From Candidatus Eiseniibacteriota bacterium (GTDB taxonomy: Bacteria > Eisenbacteria > RBG-16-71-46): a DNA stretch of 5,963 nt. The stretch lies in the NCBI GenBank assembly GCA_021414165.1, contig JAIOPA010000093.1, positions 1-5,963 on the forward strand. Reading direction: 5' to 3'. Below the pieces are notes generated by a model, which worked only from the letters and a program-made list of their open reading frames with translations, did no database searches and was not told the DNA's origin. Below are positions 1 through 5,963 of this stretch, one piece after another; the stretch's first letter is position 1; the number at the start of each line of letters is the position of its first letter. The translations under genes and the position numbers were made by a program.

Positions 1-1176
1 GACCTCATCCTGGCGTCCCGGCTCGGGCAGAGCCGCGGCTCGGGGCGTGACACCGTGTGGGGCGCCTATGTCATGGACCGCGCGAGTGGCCGCATCCGGC
101 CCATGACCGCGCGCGCCACGGTGCTGGCCACGGGCGGCTGCGGCAAGGTCTACCTGTACACCACGAATCCCGATGTGGCGACGGGCGATGGTCTCGCCAT
201 GGCGTATCGCGCCGGGGCCAAGGTCGAGAGCCTCGAGTTCGTGCAGTTCCATCCCACGTGTCTGTACCACCCGGCCGCGCGCACGTTCCTCATCAGTGAG
301 GCCGTGCGCGGCGAGGGTGCGCGGCTGCGTACGCTCGACGGCACGCGCTTCATGCCCGCGGTGCACCCGCGCGCCGAGTTGGCGCCGCGCGACATCGTGG
401 CGCGCGCGATCGATCGCGAGATGAAGCGGCGCGGCGAGCCGCATGTGTGGCTCGACCTCACGCACGTGCCGGCCGCGCGCATCCGCGCGCGCTTCCCCAA
501 TATCCATGCGCGGCTCAAGGAACTGGGTATCGACATGACGCGCGAGCCGATCCCCGTCGTGCCGGCCGCGCACTACATGTGCGGCGGTGTGCAGGCCACG
601 CTGGGTGGCCGTACCGCGCTCGATGGCCTGTATGCCATCGGCGAGGTGGCGTGCACCGGGCTGCATGGTGCGAACCGGCTCGCCAGCAACTCGTTGCTCG
701 AAGCGCTGGTCGGCGCGCATCGCGCCGCCGGTGAGATCCGCCAGCGGCTCGCTCGCGTGCCACGCGCACCCAAGCCCGACAGCTGGCGATCGGTGGGCAC
801 GCGGCCGCCGCGTGAAGCGGTGGTGAGCGACCACAACTGGGACTCCGTGCGCCGCGTCATGTGGGAACTGGTCGGCATCGTGCGCAGCGACGAGCGACTG
901 GCGTTCGCGAGCCGCCGGCTGGCGTTGTTGTCCGACGAGATCGAGCGCGACTACGAGCGTCTGCGGTTGTCGCCCGACCTGGTGGAACTGCGCAACATCG
1001 CGTTGGTCGCCAGCCTCATCGTGGCCTCGGCCTCGCGCCGCAAGGAGAGCCGCGGCCTGCACACGAACCTCGATCACCCCGCCCGATCGGCGGTCTGGGG
1101 CCGCCGCCGGGTGGTTCTCCGCCGTCCCGCCGACTCCAAGGCCCCGCTTGTGCCCGGTTCGGGCCGCCCCCTATAG
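1..1176 (+). CDS. nadB: L-aspartate oxidase (NadB), 5'-truncated by the window edge
   Basis: This flavoenzyme oxidises L-aspartate to iminoaspartate, the first step of de novo NAD synthesis, before NadA makes quinolinate; it acts in the cytoplasm. The frame is open from base 1 (DLILASRLGQ...), so 391 codons are present; E. coli NadB is about 540 residues, so about 150 N-terminal residues with the FAD-binding GxGxxG are outside. Family blocks, by codon from base 1: VLATGGCGKVY (41-51), GDGLAMAYRAGA (62-73), QFHPT with His84, LISEAVRGEGARL (97-109), RDIVARAID with Arg130, PAAHYMCGGVQ with His191, and GEVACTGLHGANRLASNSLLE (214-234) with Arg226. These match the succinate dehydrogenase/fumarate reductase flavoprotein fold, and the HYMCGG and GANRLASNSLLE spacing with the ESRGLH end favours NadB over SdhA/FrdA. 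The end is slightly unusual: ESRGLHT where HY is common, then a basic, Pro-rich tail of about 16 residues overlapping a candidate promoter. No frameshift is seen. Confidence 0.96.
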   Translation, partial: DLILASRLGQSRGSGRDTVWGAYVMDRASGRIRPMTARATVLATGGCGKVYLYTTNPDVATGDGLAMAYRAGAKVESLEFVQFHPTCLYHPAARTFLISEAVRGEGARLRTLDGTRFMPAVHPRAELAPRDIVARAIDREMKRRGEPHVWLDLTHVPAARIRARFPNIHARLKELGIDMTREPIPVVPAAHYMCGGVQATLGGRTALDGLYAIGEVACTGLHGANRLASNSLLEALVGAHRAAGEIRQRLARVPRAPKPDSWRSVGTRPPREAVVSDHNWDSVRRVMWELVGIVRSDERLAFASRRLALLSDEIERDYERLRLSPDLVELRNIALVASLIVASASRRKESRGLHTNLDHPARSAVWGRRRVVLRRPADSKAPLVPGSGRPL

Positions 1177-1177
1177 T
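1148..1177 (+). promoter_or_regulatory. Probable sigma70-type promoter for the envelope operon
   Basis: A -10-like TATAGT lies at 1172-1177 (5 of 6 matches to TATAAT) and overlaps the nadB stop codon TAG at 1174-1176. A -35-like TTGTGC lies at 1148-1153 (keeps TTG, 3 of 6), with an 18-nt spacer. Transcription would begin near 1184, giving a leader of under 20 nt containing the Shine-Dalgarno of the next gene. The spacer holds a small perfect hairpin, GCCCG-GTT-CGGGC (1152-1164). The A/T cluster stands out in this GC-rich DNA. The placement is inferred from sequence only, and the -35 match is weak. Confidence 0.45.
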
Positions 1178-1191
1178 CCGGGCAGGTTCCG

Positions 1192-1198
1192 AGGAGGT
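1192..1198 (+). promoter_or_regulatory. Strong Shine-Dalgarno fixing the start of the small conserved gene
   Basis: AGGAGGT is a full match to the anti-Shine-Dalgarno of 16S rRNA and ends 3 nt before the ATG at 1202. It is the strongest ribosome binding site in the window. It fixes the start at 1202; the in-frame codons upstream (from 1148) belong to the nadB tail region and the promoter. Confidence 0.85.
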
Positions 1199-1201
1199 GT
1201 C

Positions 1202-1618
1202 ATGAGCAGTCCCGAGACGTTGTTCCGCGATGCCGTGGATGACCTGCGCGAGAAGGGTAGCCAGTACTCGCGCGAGGCCTACGTGTTCATCGTGGCAGCA
1301 TTGGGGGAGACGGTGCGCGCGCTCCCGGCCGAACGGCTGGCGGATGCGGATCGCCGTCATCTCGCGGGGCATGAGCTCGTGCACGGCGTGATCCGCGTGG
1401 CGCGCGAGGAGTTCGGACCGCTCGCGCCCATGGTGTTCTCGGAGTGGGGCGTCAAGGGCACCGAGGACATCGGCACGATCGTGTTCGAGCTGGTCGAGGC
1501 CGGCCAGTTGTCGGCGCGGCCCGAGGACACGATGGCCGACTTCCGCCGCGGGGTGGAGTTGCTGGCCGCCCTGGCCGAGCCCGAGCCGACCGCTCCGCCG
1601 CGCGGCCGCGACGCCTGA
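1202..1618 (+). CDS. Minf_1886-like conserved protein of unknown function
   Basis: A 138-residue soluble acidic protein with no signal peptide or membrane segment. It resembles the Minf_1886 family (Verrucomicrobia/Planctomycetes-restricted conserved protein): an early SREAYVFIVAAL helix (23-34), HLAGHELVHGVIRVA (53-67), EEFGPLAPMVFSEWGV (69-84), then TEDIGTIVFELVEAG (87-101) and a closing ADFRRGVELL segment (112-121). About 17 C-terminal residues form a Pro/Glu/Arg tail that is probably disordered. No enzymatic motif is evident: the scattered His and Glu do not form a known metal site. The start is set by the strong ribosome binding site just upstream. The next gene, an ABC exporter, begins 4 nt after the stop, so the two are very likely co-transcribed and translationally coupled. 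That neighbourhood hints at an envelope-related job, but no function is established. The family assignment is from memory of its motifs. Confidence 0.85.
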   Translation: MSSPETLFRDAVDDLREKGSQYSREAYVFIVAALGETVRALPAERLADADRRHLAGHELVHGVIRVAREEFGPLAPMVFSEWGVKGTEDIGTIVFELVEAGQLSARPEDTMADFRRGVELLAALAEPEPTAPPRGRDA

Positions 1619-1622
1619 CGGC

Positions 1623-3452
1623 GTGAAAGCACTCGCCCGCTTGTTCGGGCTGCTGCGGCCCTACCGGCTGCGGCTCGCCGCCGCCATCGCCTGCATGGTC
1701 GTGTACTCCGCGACCTCGACCGCATGGCTCGTGCTCATCCAACCGTTCATGGGCGTGCTGTTCCGGGGCGCCGATGGTGCGGCGCCCAAAGGCGTGCCGT
1801 CGGCCTCGCCCGTGGGGATCCCGGTGCTCGCCGAGTGGCAGGCCGCACTCACGCGCTGGCTCGCCGCGGTGGGTCCGTTCGAGGCGTTCGAGCGGCTGTG
1901 CCTCGTCATCCTGACGCTGTTCCTGATCCGCAATCTCGCCGACTACGGTGCGTCGTACCTGAGCGTGTCGGTGGAACAGGCCGCCACCCGTGACCTGCGC
2001 CGCCAGTTGTTCGGCCACCTGCAGCGGCTGCCGCTCTCGTACCTGAACGCGCGGCGCTCGGGCGAGCTCATGTCGCGTGTCACGAGCGACGTGGAAGCAC
2101 TGCGTGGCGCATTGGCCGCCGGCATCAGCAATCTTCTCAAGGACGGACTCACGTTCATCGGAACGTTGGTCATGGTGTTCGCGGCATCGTGGCGGCTGGC
2201 GCTGTTCTCGTTCGTGGTGCTGCCGCCCGCGGCATGGGTGCTGGTCATGATCGGGCGCAAGATGCGCAAGCGCTCGGGCCGCGCCCAGGAGGAGATGGCG
2301 TCGCTCACGGGCGTCCTGCAAGAGAACCTCTCCGGTGGCCGCATCGTGCGCGCATTCGGCGCCGAGAAGCACGAAGAAGCCCGCTTCGAGCGCTGGAACA
2401 GTGGTTACTTCCGCGCGTTCACGCGCCTGCGCCGGGTCTCGGCCGCGGCCAAGCCCATGTCGGAGTACGCCATCATCGTGGTCGCGGTGGCCATTGGCTG
2501 GATGGGCGCGCGCGAGGTGTTCCAGACGCATACGCTGCCGCCCGAGCGCCTGTTCACGTTCGTGGCCGCGCTGCTCAGCCTCATGTCGCCGGTCAAGAGC
2601 CTGTCCGAGATGGGCGGCACGCTCGCCTCGGGGATCGGCGCGGCCGACCGCGTGTGGGCCGTGCTCGACACGCCGCCCGCCATCGCCGACGCGCCCGATG
2701 CGCGCCCGCTGGTGCCGCTCGCCGATGCGATCCGTTTCGAGCACGTGTCGTTCTCGTACGCCGCCGACCGTGCCGTGCTGCACGACATCGACTTCTCGGT
2801 CCGCAGAGGCGAGGTGGTGGCGCTGGTGGGTTCGAGCGGTGCCGGCAAGAGCACCACGCTCGATCTGCTCGCGCGCTTCCATGATCCGTCGCAGGGCCGC
2901 GTCACGATCGATGGCGTGGATCTGCGCGCGGTCACGTTGGCGTCGCTCCGCCAGCAGCTCGGTGTGGTCTCGCAGGAGACGATCCTGTTCCACGACACCG
3001 TGCGATCCAATATCGCTTACGGGCTCGACGGCGTGAGCGATGAACGCGTCGAGGCTGCGGCGCGCGCCGCGCACGCGCACGAGTTCATCGCCCGGCTACC
3101 GCAGGGCTACGGCACGATCATCGGCGACCGCGGCGTGCTGTTGTCGGGCGGCGAGCGCCAGCGGCTCGCGATCGCCCGTGCATTGTTGCGCAACCCGCCC
3201 ATCCTGCTGCTCGATGAGGCCACTTCTGCGCTCGACACCGAGAGCGAACGGCTCGTGCAGGAAGCCCTCGAGACGCTCATGCACGACCGCACCGTGCTGG
3301 TGATCGCGCACCGGTTGTCGACCGTGCAGCACGCCGACCGCATCCTGGTGTTCGAGCATGGCCGCATCGTCGAGAGTGGCCGGCATGACACACTGCACGC
3401 GGCGGGCGGGGTGTACCGCCGGCTCCACGACCTGCAGTTCCGCGACGCATGA
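1623..3452 (+). CDS. MsbA-like ABC exporter (fused permease and ATPase)
   Basis: A 609-residue half-transporter that would work as a homodimer in the inner membrane, using ATP to flip a lipid or export a hydrophobic substrate. The membrane domain (about 1-340) has likely helices near 17-41, 92-117, 165-188, 192-212, 281-300 and 309-328, and the coupling-region motif SGELMSRVTSDVEALR (146-161). The ATPase domain is complete: A-loop Tyr379, Walker A GSSGAGKST (403-411), Q-loop Gln451, signature LSGGE (507-511), Walker B ILLLD (527-531) with catalytic Glu532, D-loop SALD (535-538) and H-loop His563. Length and layout match type IV exporters of the MsbA/LmrA group. The lipid A or glycolipid substrate is inferred from the overlapping heptosyltransferase-type gene. 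The loop between helices 1 and 2 (about 44-88) is rather long. The start is GTG with no clear Shine-Dalgarno, 4 nt after the upstream stop, which suggests translational coupling. Similar exporters handle drugs or peptides, so substrate is less certain than family. Confidence 0.95.
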   Translation: MKALARLFGLLRPYRLRLAAAIACMVVYSATSTAWLVLIQPFMGVLFRGADGAAPKGVPSASPVGIPVLAEWQAALTRWLAAVGPFEAFERLCLVILTLFLIRNLADYGASYLSVSVEQAATRDLRRQLFGHLQRLPLSYLNARRSGELMSRVTSDVEALRGALAAGISNLLKDGLTFIGTLVMVFAASWRLALFSFVVLPPAAWVLVMIGRKMRKRSGRAQEEMASLTGVLQENLSGGRIVRAFGAEKHEEARFERWNSGYFRAFTRLRRVSAAAKPMSEYAIIVVAVAIGWMGAREVFQTHTLPPERLFTFVAALLSLMSPVKSLSEMGGTLASGIGAADRVWAVLDTPPAIADAPDARPLVPLADAIRFEHVSFSYAADRAVLHDIDFSVRRGEVVALVGSSGAGKSTTLDLLARFHDPSQGRVTIDGVDLRAVTLASLRQQLGVVSQETILFHDTVRSNIAYGLDGVSDERVEAAARAAHAHEFIARLPQGYGTIIGDRGVLLSGGERQRLAIARALLRNPPILLLDEATSALDTESERLVQEALETLMHDRTVLVIAHRLSTVQHADRILVFEHGRIVESGRHDTLHAAGGVYRRLHDLQFRDA

Positions 3453-4507
3453 GCCGGAAGGTGCAAGCGGTGGCCGTGCCCGAGGGCGGCTTCCGGCGGA
3501 TCGCCGTGTTGCGTCTGTCGTCGCTCGGCGACGTGGTGCTCACGCTACCGGTGGTGCATGCCCTGCGCGCCGCGTACCCCACGGCCGAGCTCGACTACTG
3601 GGTCAAGGAGGAGTTCGCCGATCTCGTGGCGCATGATCCGGCGATCACGCACGTGCGCGAACTGGAGCGCGATGCGCGCAAGGTCGAGGACCTGGTGAGC
3701 ATGAGCGCCGAGTTGGAGAAGCACGACCTCATCGTGGACCTGCACGCCAGCTCGCGCACGCGGTTGCTCACGTTCCGCCAGCGCGGGGTGGTGCTGCGCA
3801 CCGACAGCCGTCGCCTGCAGCGCGCGCGCTGGATCCACGCGCGCTGGACGCACCCGCAACCGTTGCCACACGTGACCGAGCGCTACGCGGCCACGCTCGC
3901 GCCGATCGGCGTGCCCGTGAACCAGGCGCCCCGCGTGAGCGTGCGGCCCGTGACCGAGGCCTGGGCGCAAGCCGAGCGGGACAGCCTTGCACCGGCGGGC
4001 GTGTGTGTGGCGTTGGCACCGGGGGCCGCACACGAGACCAAGCGCTGGCCCGAGGAGCGCTGGTGCGCGCTCGAGGCCGCACTTGCCGGGCTCGGCGTGG
4101 GGCGCATGATCATCGGCACGGCGGCCGAACGGCGCGCGCTGCCCCGGCTCGATGCGCAGGTGAGCGCCAGCGGCGGCGCGAAGTGGTACACGGAGTCGAT
4201 CGAGCGCGCAGCGGCGCTCCTGGGCGTGTGCACGGTGGCGGTCACGCACGACTCGGGACTCATGCATCTGGCCGCGGCGCGTGGCCGGCCGGTCGTGGCG
4301 CTGTTCGGCAGTACATCACCCGTGCTGGGGTTCCGGCCCGTGGGGGAACACCACACGGTGATCTGCCGGGAGCTGGCCTGCCAGCCCTGTACATTGCATG
4401 GCCGCAAGGCCTGCCCGCTCGGGCACTTCCGTTGCATGACCACGATCGAGCCCGCCGAGGTGCTGGCGGCCGTGCAGGCGCGCCTGTCGAGTGCGGTTCA
4501 GGGCTGA
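3449..4507 (+). CDS. Glycosyltransferase family 9, lipopolysaccharide heptosyltransferase-like (WaaF/WaaC type)
   Basis: A 352-residue cytoplasmic or membrane-peripheral GT-B enzyme expected to transfer a nucleotide-activated sugar, typically ADP-heptose, to a lipopolysaccharide core. Family signs: the N-terminal LRLSSLGDVVLTLP (21-34), whose Asp28 matches the proposed catalytic base of WaaC; VDLHASSRTR (96-105); the donor-site block ALAPGAAHETKRWPEERW (188-205) with Lys198; and VTHDSGLMHLAAARGRPVVALFGST (265-289) with Asp268. A cysteine cluster follows (Cys306, 311, 314, 322, 329), as in many WaaF-like proteins with a CxPC...CPxG pattern. The ATG overlaps the exporter stop as ATGA, strong evidence of co-translation. 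An alternative GTG start at 3470 has GGAAGG (3456-3461) 8 nt upstream; it would remove seven residues before the conserved domain. The actual acceptor and donor cannot be read from sequence, and other GT9 roles such as O-antigen or glycan modification are possible. Confidence 0.94.
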   Translation: MSRKVQAVAVPEGGFRRIAVLRLSSLGDVVLTLPVVHALRAAYPTAELDYWVKEEFADLVAHDPAITHVRELERDARKVEDLVSMSAELEKHDLIVDLHASSRTRLLTFRQRGVVLRTDSRRLQRARWIHARWTHPQPLPHVTERYAATLAPIGVPVNQAPRVSVRPVTEAWAQAERDSLAPAGVCVALAPGAAHETKRWPEERWCALEAALAGLGVGRMIIGTAAERRALPRLDAQVSASGGAKWYTESIERAAALLGVCTVAVTHDSGLMHLAAARGRPVVALFGSTSPVLGFRPVGEHHTVICRELACQPCTLHGRKACPLGHFRCMTTIEPAEVLAAVQARLSSAVQG

Positions 4508-4518
4508 GCGCGGACCCT

Positions 4519-4524
4519 CATATT
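4519..4524 (+). promoter_or_regulatory. Weak candidate -10 element in the gap before the metallopeptidase gene
   Basis: The 80-nt gap 4508-4587 has one A/T-rich spot, centred on CATATT (4 of 6 matches to TATAAT). The best upstream partner is TTCAGG at 4497-4502 (3 of 6 matches, 16-nt spacer), inside the end of the glycosyltransferase gene. A 9-nt palindrome TCCA-A-TGGA (4524-4532) overlaps its right end and could be an operator, but something this short is expected by chance. No Rho-independent terminator is visible in the gap, so read-through from the upstream operon is equally possible. Confidence 0.2.
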
Positions 4525-4578
4525 CCAATGGACCCGGGCTTCGCGCGGTGCAACACTGGCCACATCCGACCGGGATCC

Positions 4579-4586
4579 AGGGGGAG
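4579..4586 (+). promoter_or_regulatory. Shine-Dalgarno of the metallopeptidase gene
   Basis: The purine run AGGGGGAG lies directly upstream of ATG at 4588. If the GGGG core pairs with 16S rRNA the spacing is only 3 to 4 nt, which is short but workable. It supports 4588 over the in-frame ATGs at 4615 and 4630, which lack a ribosome binding site and would cut into the signal peptide. Confidence 0.6.
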
Positions 4587-4587
4587 T

Positions 4588-5963
4588 ATGAATTCCAGAC
4601 GTCGCCACTCGATCATGTCGTTGCTGGGTATGATCGGCGTGTGCGTATTCGCGCCGCTCACTGCGCAAGCCGGGCTGCGGGAGCAAGCCGCCGTGCAGGA
4701 CCTGCGCGCCACGCTCGGGCCCGAGGCCGTGGTCGTGGTGGACCCTGAGCAGTCCCAGGCGATCGCGCTCCGAGGTCTTGCGGTGCCGCTCTCGAGCCGC
4801 GGCCGTGACCCGGGCGACGCAGTGGTGCGCTGGTGCACGGAGCATGGCGCGGTGTTCGGGCTGCGGCCCGGACTCGATGAGCTGCGCCTGCGCGGCGTGG
4901 AACCGCGGCGCGACGGCGTGCAGCGCGTGACGCTCGAGCAATGGTATCGCGGGGTGCCGGTGGTGGGCGGCGAGAGCCGTGCGCTGGTGAACGCCGATGG
5001 CGTGTTGTTCGGCCTGGCCTCGTCGGCACGGCCTGGCCTCGAGCTCGAGGTGGTGCCCACGGTCGCCGAGGGCCAGGCCATCGCCACGGTGGCCAGTGCG
5101 CTCGGCGTGTCACTGGCCCAGCAGCCGGCGCAGGCACGGCTTGCGATCCGCGCGGGCGATGGCGCCGACCGGCTGGCGTGGGAGATCACCACGCACAGCG
5201 CCGAGGGACGCGCTATCCGCTCGTGGGTCGATGCCCGGGATGGACAGGTGCTCGTGCTCGACGACGGCGTGTCACATGCCGCCGGGCTCGTGTTCATGAC
5301 CGATCCGCGTGGCACGCTCACGCAGGTGGAGTTGCCCGGCATCGGCGCAGGCGCTTCGCTCGCATCGGGGTTGTTGCGGATCGAGGACTCGTTGTATCCC
5401 GCGGCCCGGAGCACGGGCGGAGGCGACTATCTGTACGGCCCGGACGATCCATCGTTCGATCAGGTCAACGCCTACTACCATGTCGCGCGCTTCCTGCAGG
5501 ACGTGCTGATCCGGCAGTTGGGGATGGCACCGCTCGCCGAGTCGCTGGTGGTGCGCGTGCAGTACCGCACCGATCCGTTCGTGGCCTTCACGAGCGGGCG
5601 CTTCATCTTCCTGGGCCGGCCCATCACGGGCTTCGTGCACGAGGTCGCGCGCGCCGCGGACATCGTGATCCACGAGACGACGCATGCCGTGCTCTATGCC
5701 CACGACATCCAGCCCACGAGCCTGCGCCGCGAGGCCGGCGCGCTGCATGAGGGCCTGGCGGACTACTTCGCCGCCGTGGTCACGGGCGACCCGGCGATCG
5801 GGGAGTGGCTCTACCTACCGTTCCCCAATGGCACGACGCGCGTCGACATGCCGCTGCCGCTCTGGCACATGTCGAACTACGACCATGTGGGTTTCGCCGG
5901 TGGTGAGGCCGCGAGCCCGTGGGGCAACGGCATGATCCTGTCGGGCCTGCTCTGGGACCTGCG
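4588..5963 (+). CDS. Secreted FTP-domain zinc metallopeptidase, thermolysin/fungalysin-like (M4/M36 group), 3'-truncated
   Basis: An exported gluzincin-type protease, open to the right edge (458 full codons). Residues 1-28 form a Sec signal peptide: RRRH (4-7), a hydrophobic core, and a signal peptidase I site after AQA (26-28). Residues about 85-135 resemble the FTP propeptide (TLEQWYRGVPVVGGES, 115-130), and about 155-225 a PepSY-like segment ending WVDARDGQVLVLDD. The catalytic domain begins near 232, with NAYYHVARFLQDVL (294-307) typical of these enzymes. The zinc site is HETTHAV (362-368): ligands His362 and His366 and catalytic Glu363; GALHEGLADYFAA (384-396) supplies the third ligand Glu388 and the conserved Asp392, the same ExxxD spacing as thermolysin. 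The segment SPWGNGMILSGLLWDL (443-458) matches the region carrying the transition-state His in relatives, but has Trp445 where that His is expected. The family is firm as a gluzincin; M4 versus M36 is open. It lies 80 nt after the glycosyltransferase gene on the same strand and may be a separate unit. Confidence 0.88.
   Translation, partial: MNSRRRHSIMSLLGMIGVCVFAPLTAQAGLREQAAVQDLRATLGPEAVVVVDPEQSQAIALRGLAVPLSSRGRDPGDAVVRWCTEHGAVFGLRPGLDELRLRGVEPRRDGVQRVTLEQWYRGVPVVGGESRALVNADGVLFGLASSARPGLELEVVPTVAEGQAIATVASALGVSLAQQPAQARLAIRAGDGADRLAWEITTHSAEGRAIRSWVDARDGQVLVLDDGVSHAAGLVFMTDPRGTLTQVELPGIGAGASLASGLLRIEDSLYPAARSTGGGDYLYGPDDPSFDQVNAYYHVARFLQDVLIRQLGMAPLAESLVVRVQYRTDPFVAFTSGRFIFLGRPITGFVHEVARAADIVIHETTHAVLYAHDIQPTSLRREAGALHEGLADYFAAVVTGDPAIGEWLYLPFPNGTTRVDMPLPLWHMSNYDHVGFAGGEAASPWGNGMILSGLLWDL

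Noticed and set aside
1152..1164. Hairpin GCCCG-GTT-CGGGC as a nadB terminator
   Set aside because: A five-pair stem located before the nadB stop codon and not followed by a T-run; more likely incidental or part of the promoter spacer.
1..1176. Succinate dehydrogenase or fumarate reductase flavoprotein instead of NadB
   Set aside because: The folds are shared, but the AAHYMCGGV and GANRLASNSLLE blocks and the ESRGLH end are those of L-aspartate oxidase, and no sdh/frd partner gene follows.
1452..3080. 542-codon open frame on the minus strand opposite the ABC exporter
   Set aside because: Its product is rich in Arg, His, Gln and Glu with no recognisable domain, and it lies opposite an exporter gene with every expected motif. 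Long antisense frames are a by-product of G/C-rich third positions.
3545..4267. 240-codon minus-strand open frame opposite the glycosyltransferase
   Set aside because: The product is His/Arg/Ala-rich and featureless, while the plus strand encodes clear GT9 motifs.
4534..4548. Possible terminator hairpin CCGGGC-TTC-GCGCGG after the glycosyltransferase gene
   Set aside because: The stem has one G-G mismatch, is only six pairs long and has no following T-run (TGCAACAC follows), so it does not qualify as a Rho-independent terminator.
4518..5414. 298-codon minus-strand open frame opposite the metallopeptidase
   Set aside because: Its Ser/Arg/Pro/Thr-rich composition lacks domains, and the plus-strand frame has a signal peptide, propeptide and zinc site. 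It is an antisense shadow.
4941..5750. 269-codon plus-strand open frame within the metallopeptidase gene
   Set aside because: It is a second frame of the same strand with an Arg/Gly/Ala-rich product and no motif; the overlapping frame holds HETTH and the other conserved blocks.

Overview
The window comes from a very GC-rich bacterial genome. It is coding almost throughout, all on the + strand, with strongly G/C-biased third codon positions and several GTG start options. The genes point to a Gram-negative (diderm) organism: an MsbA-like lipid exporter is coupled to a family-9 glycosyltransferase of the lipopolysaccharide heptosyltransferase type. The small protein at 1202-1618 looks like the Minf_1886 family, which I know mainly from Planctomycetes, Verrucomicrobia and related phyla such as Gemmatimonadota. 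I therefore lean to a PVC/Gemmatimonadota-like or Eisenbacteria-like lineage, but the sequence alone does not settle the phylum.

Layout: (1) 1-1176, the C-terminal two thirds or so of L-aspartate oxidase (nadB, NAD biosynthesis), cut by the left edge. (2) A probable sigma70-type promoter (TTGTGC, 18 nt, TATAGT) embedded in the last codons and stop codon of nadB, followed by a strong Shine-Dalgarno. (3) 1202-1618, a Minf_1886-like protein of unknown function. (4) 1623-3452, an MsbA-like ABC exporter with fused membrane and ATPase domains, GTG start, 4 nt after the previous stop. (5) 3449-4507, a GT9 glycosyltransferase overlapping the exporter stop by 4 nt (ATGA). (6) An 80-nt gap with no convincing terminator and only a weak promoter candidate. 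(7) 4588 to the right edge, an incomplete secreted zinc metallopeptidase: signal peptide, FTP/PepSY-type propeptide, then a thermolysin/fungalysin-like catalytic domain with HETTH and a downstream ExxxD.

Functionally, genes 3-5 look like one transcription unit for outer-envelope glycolipid assembly: GT9 adds a core sugar, the exporter flips the lipid, and the role of the small conserved protein is unknown. nadB upstream is metabolic and probably ends its own unit. The metallopeptidase downstream is exported and may be transcribed separately. I see no mobile element, CRISPR array, tRNA, rRNA or clearly new multi-gene system. The items most worth a second look are the metallopeptidase, which has a Trp where the catalytic His of its relatives is expected, and the association of the small conserved protein with the envelope genes.
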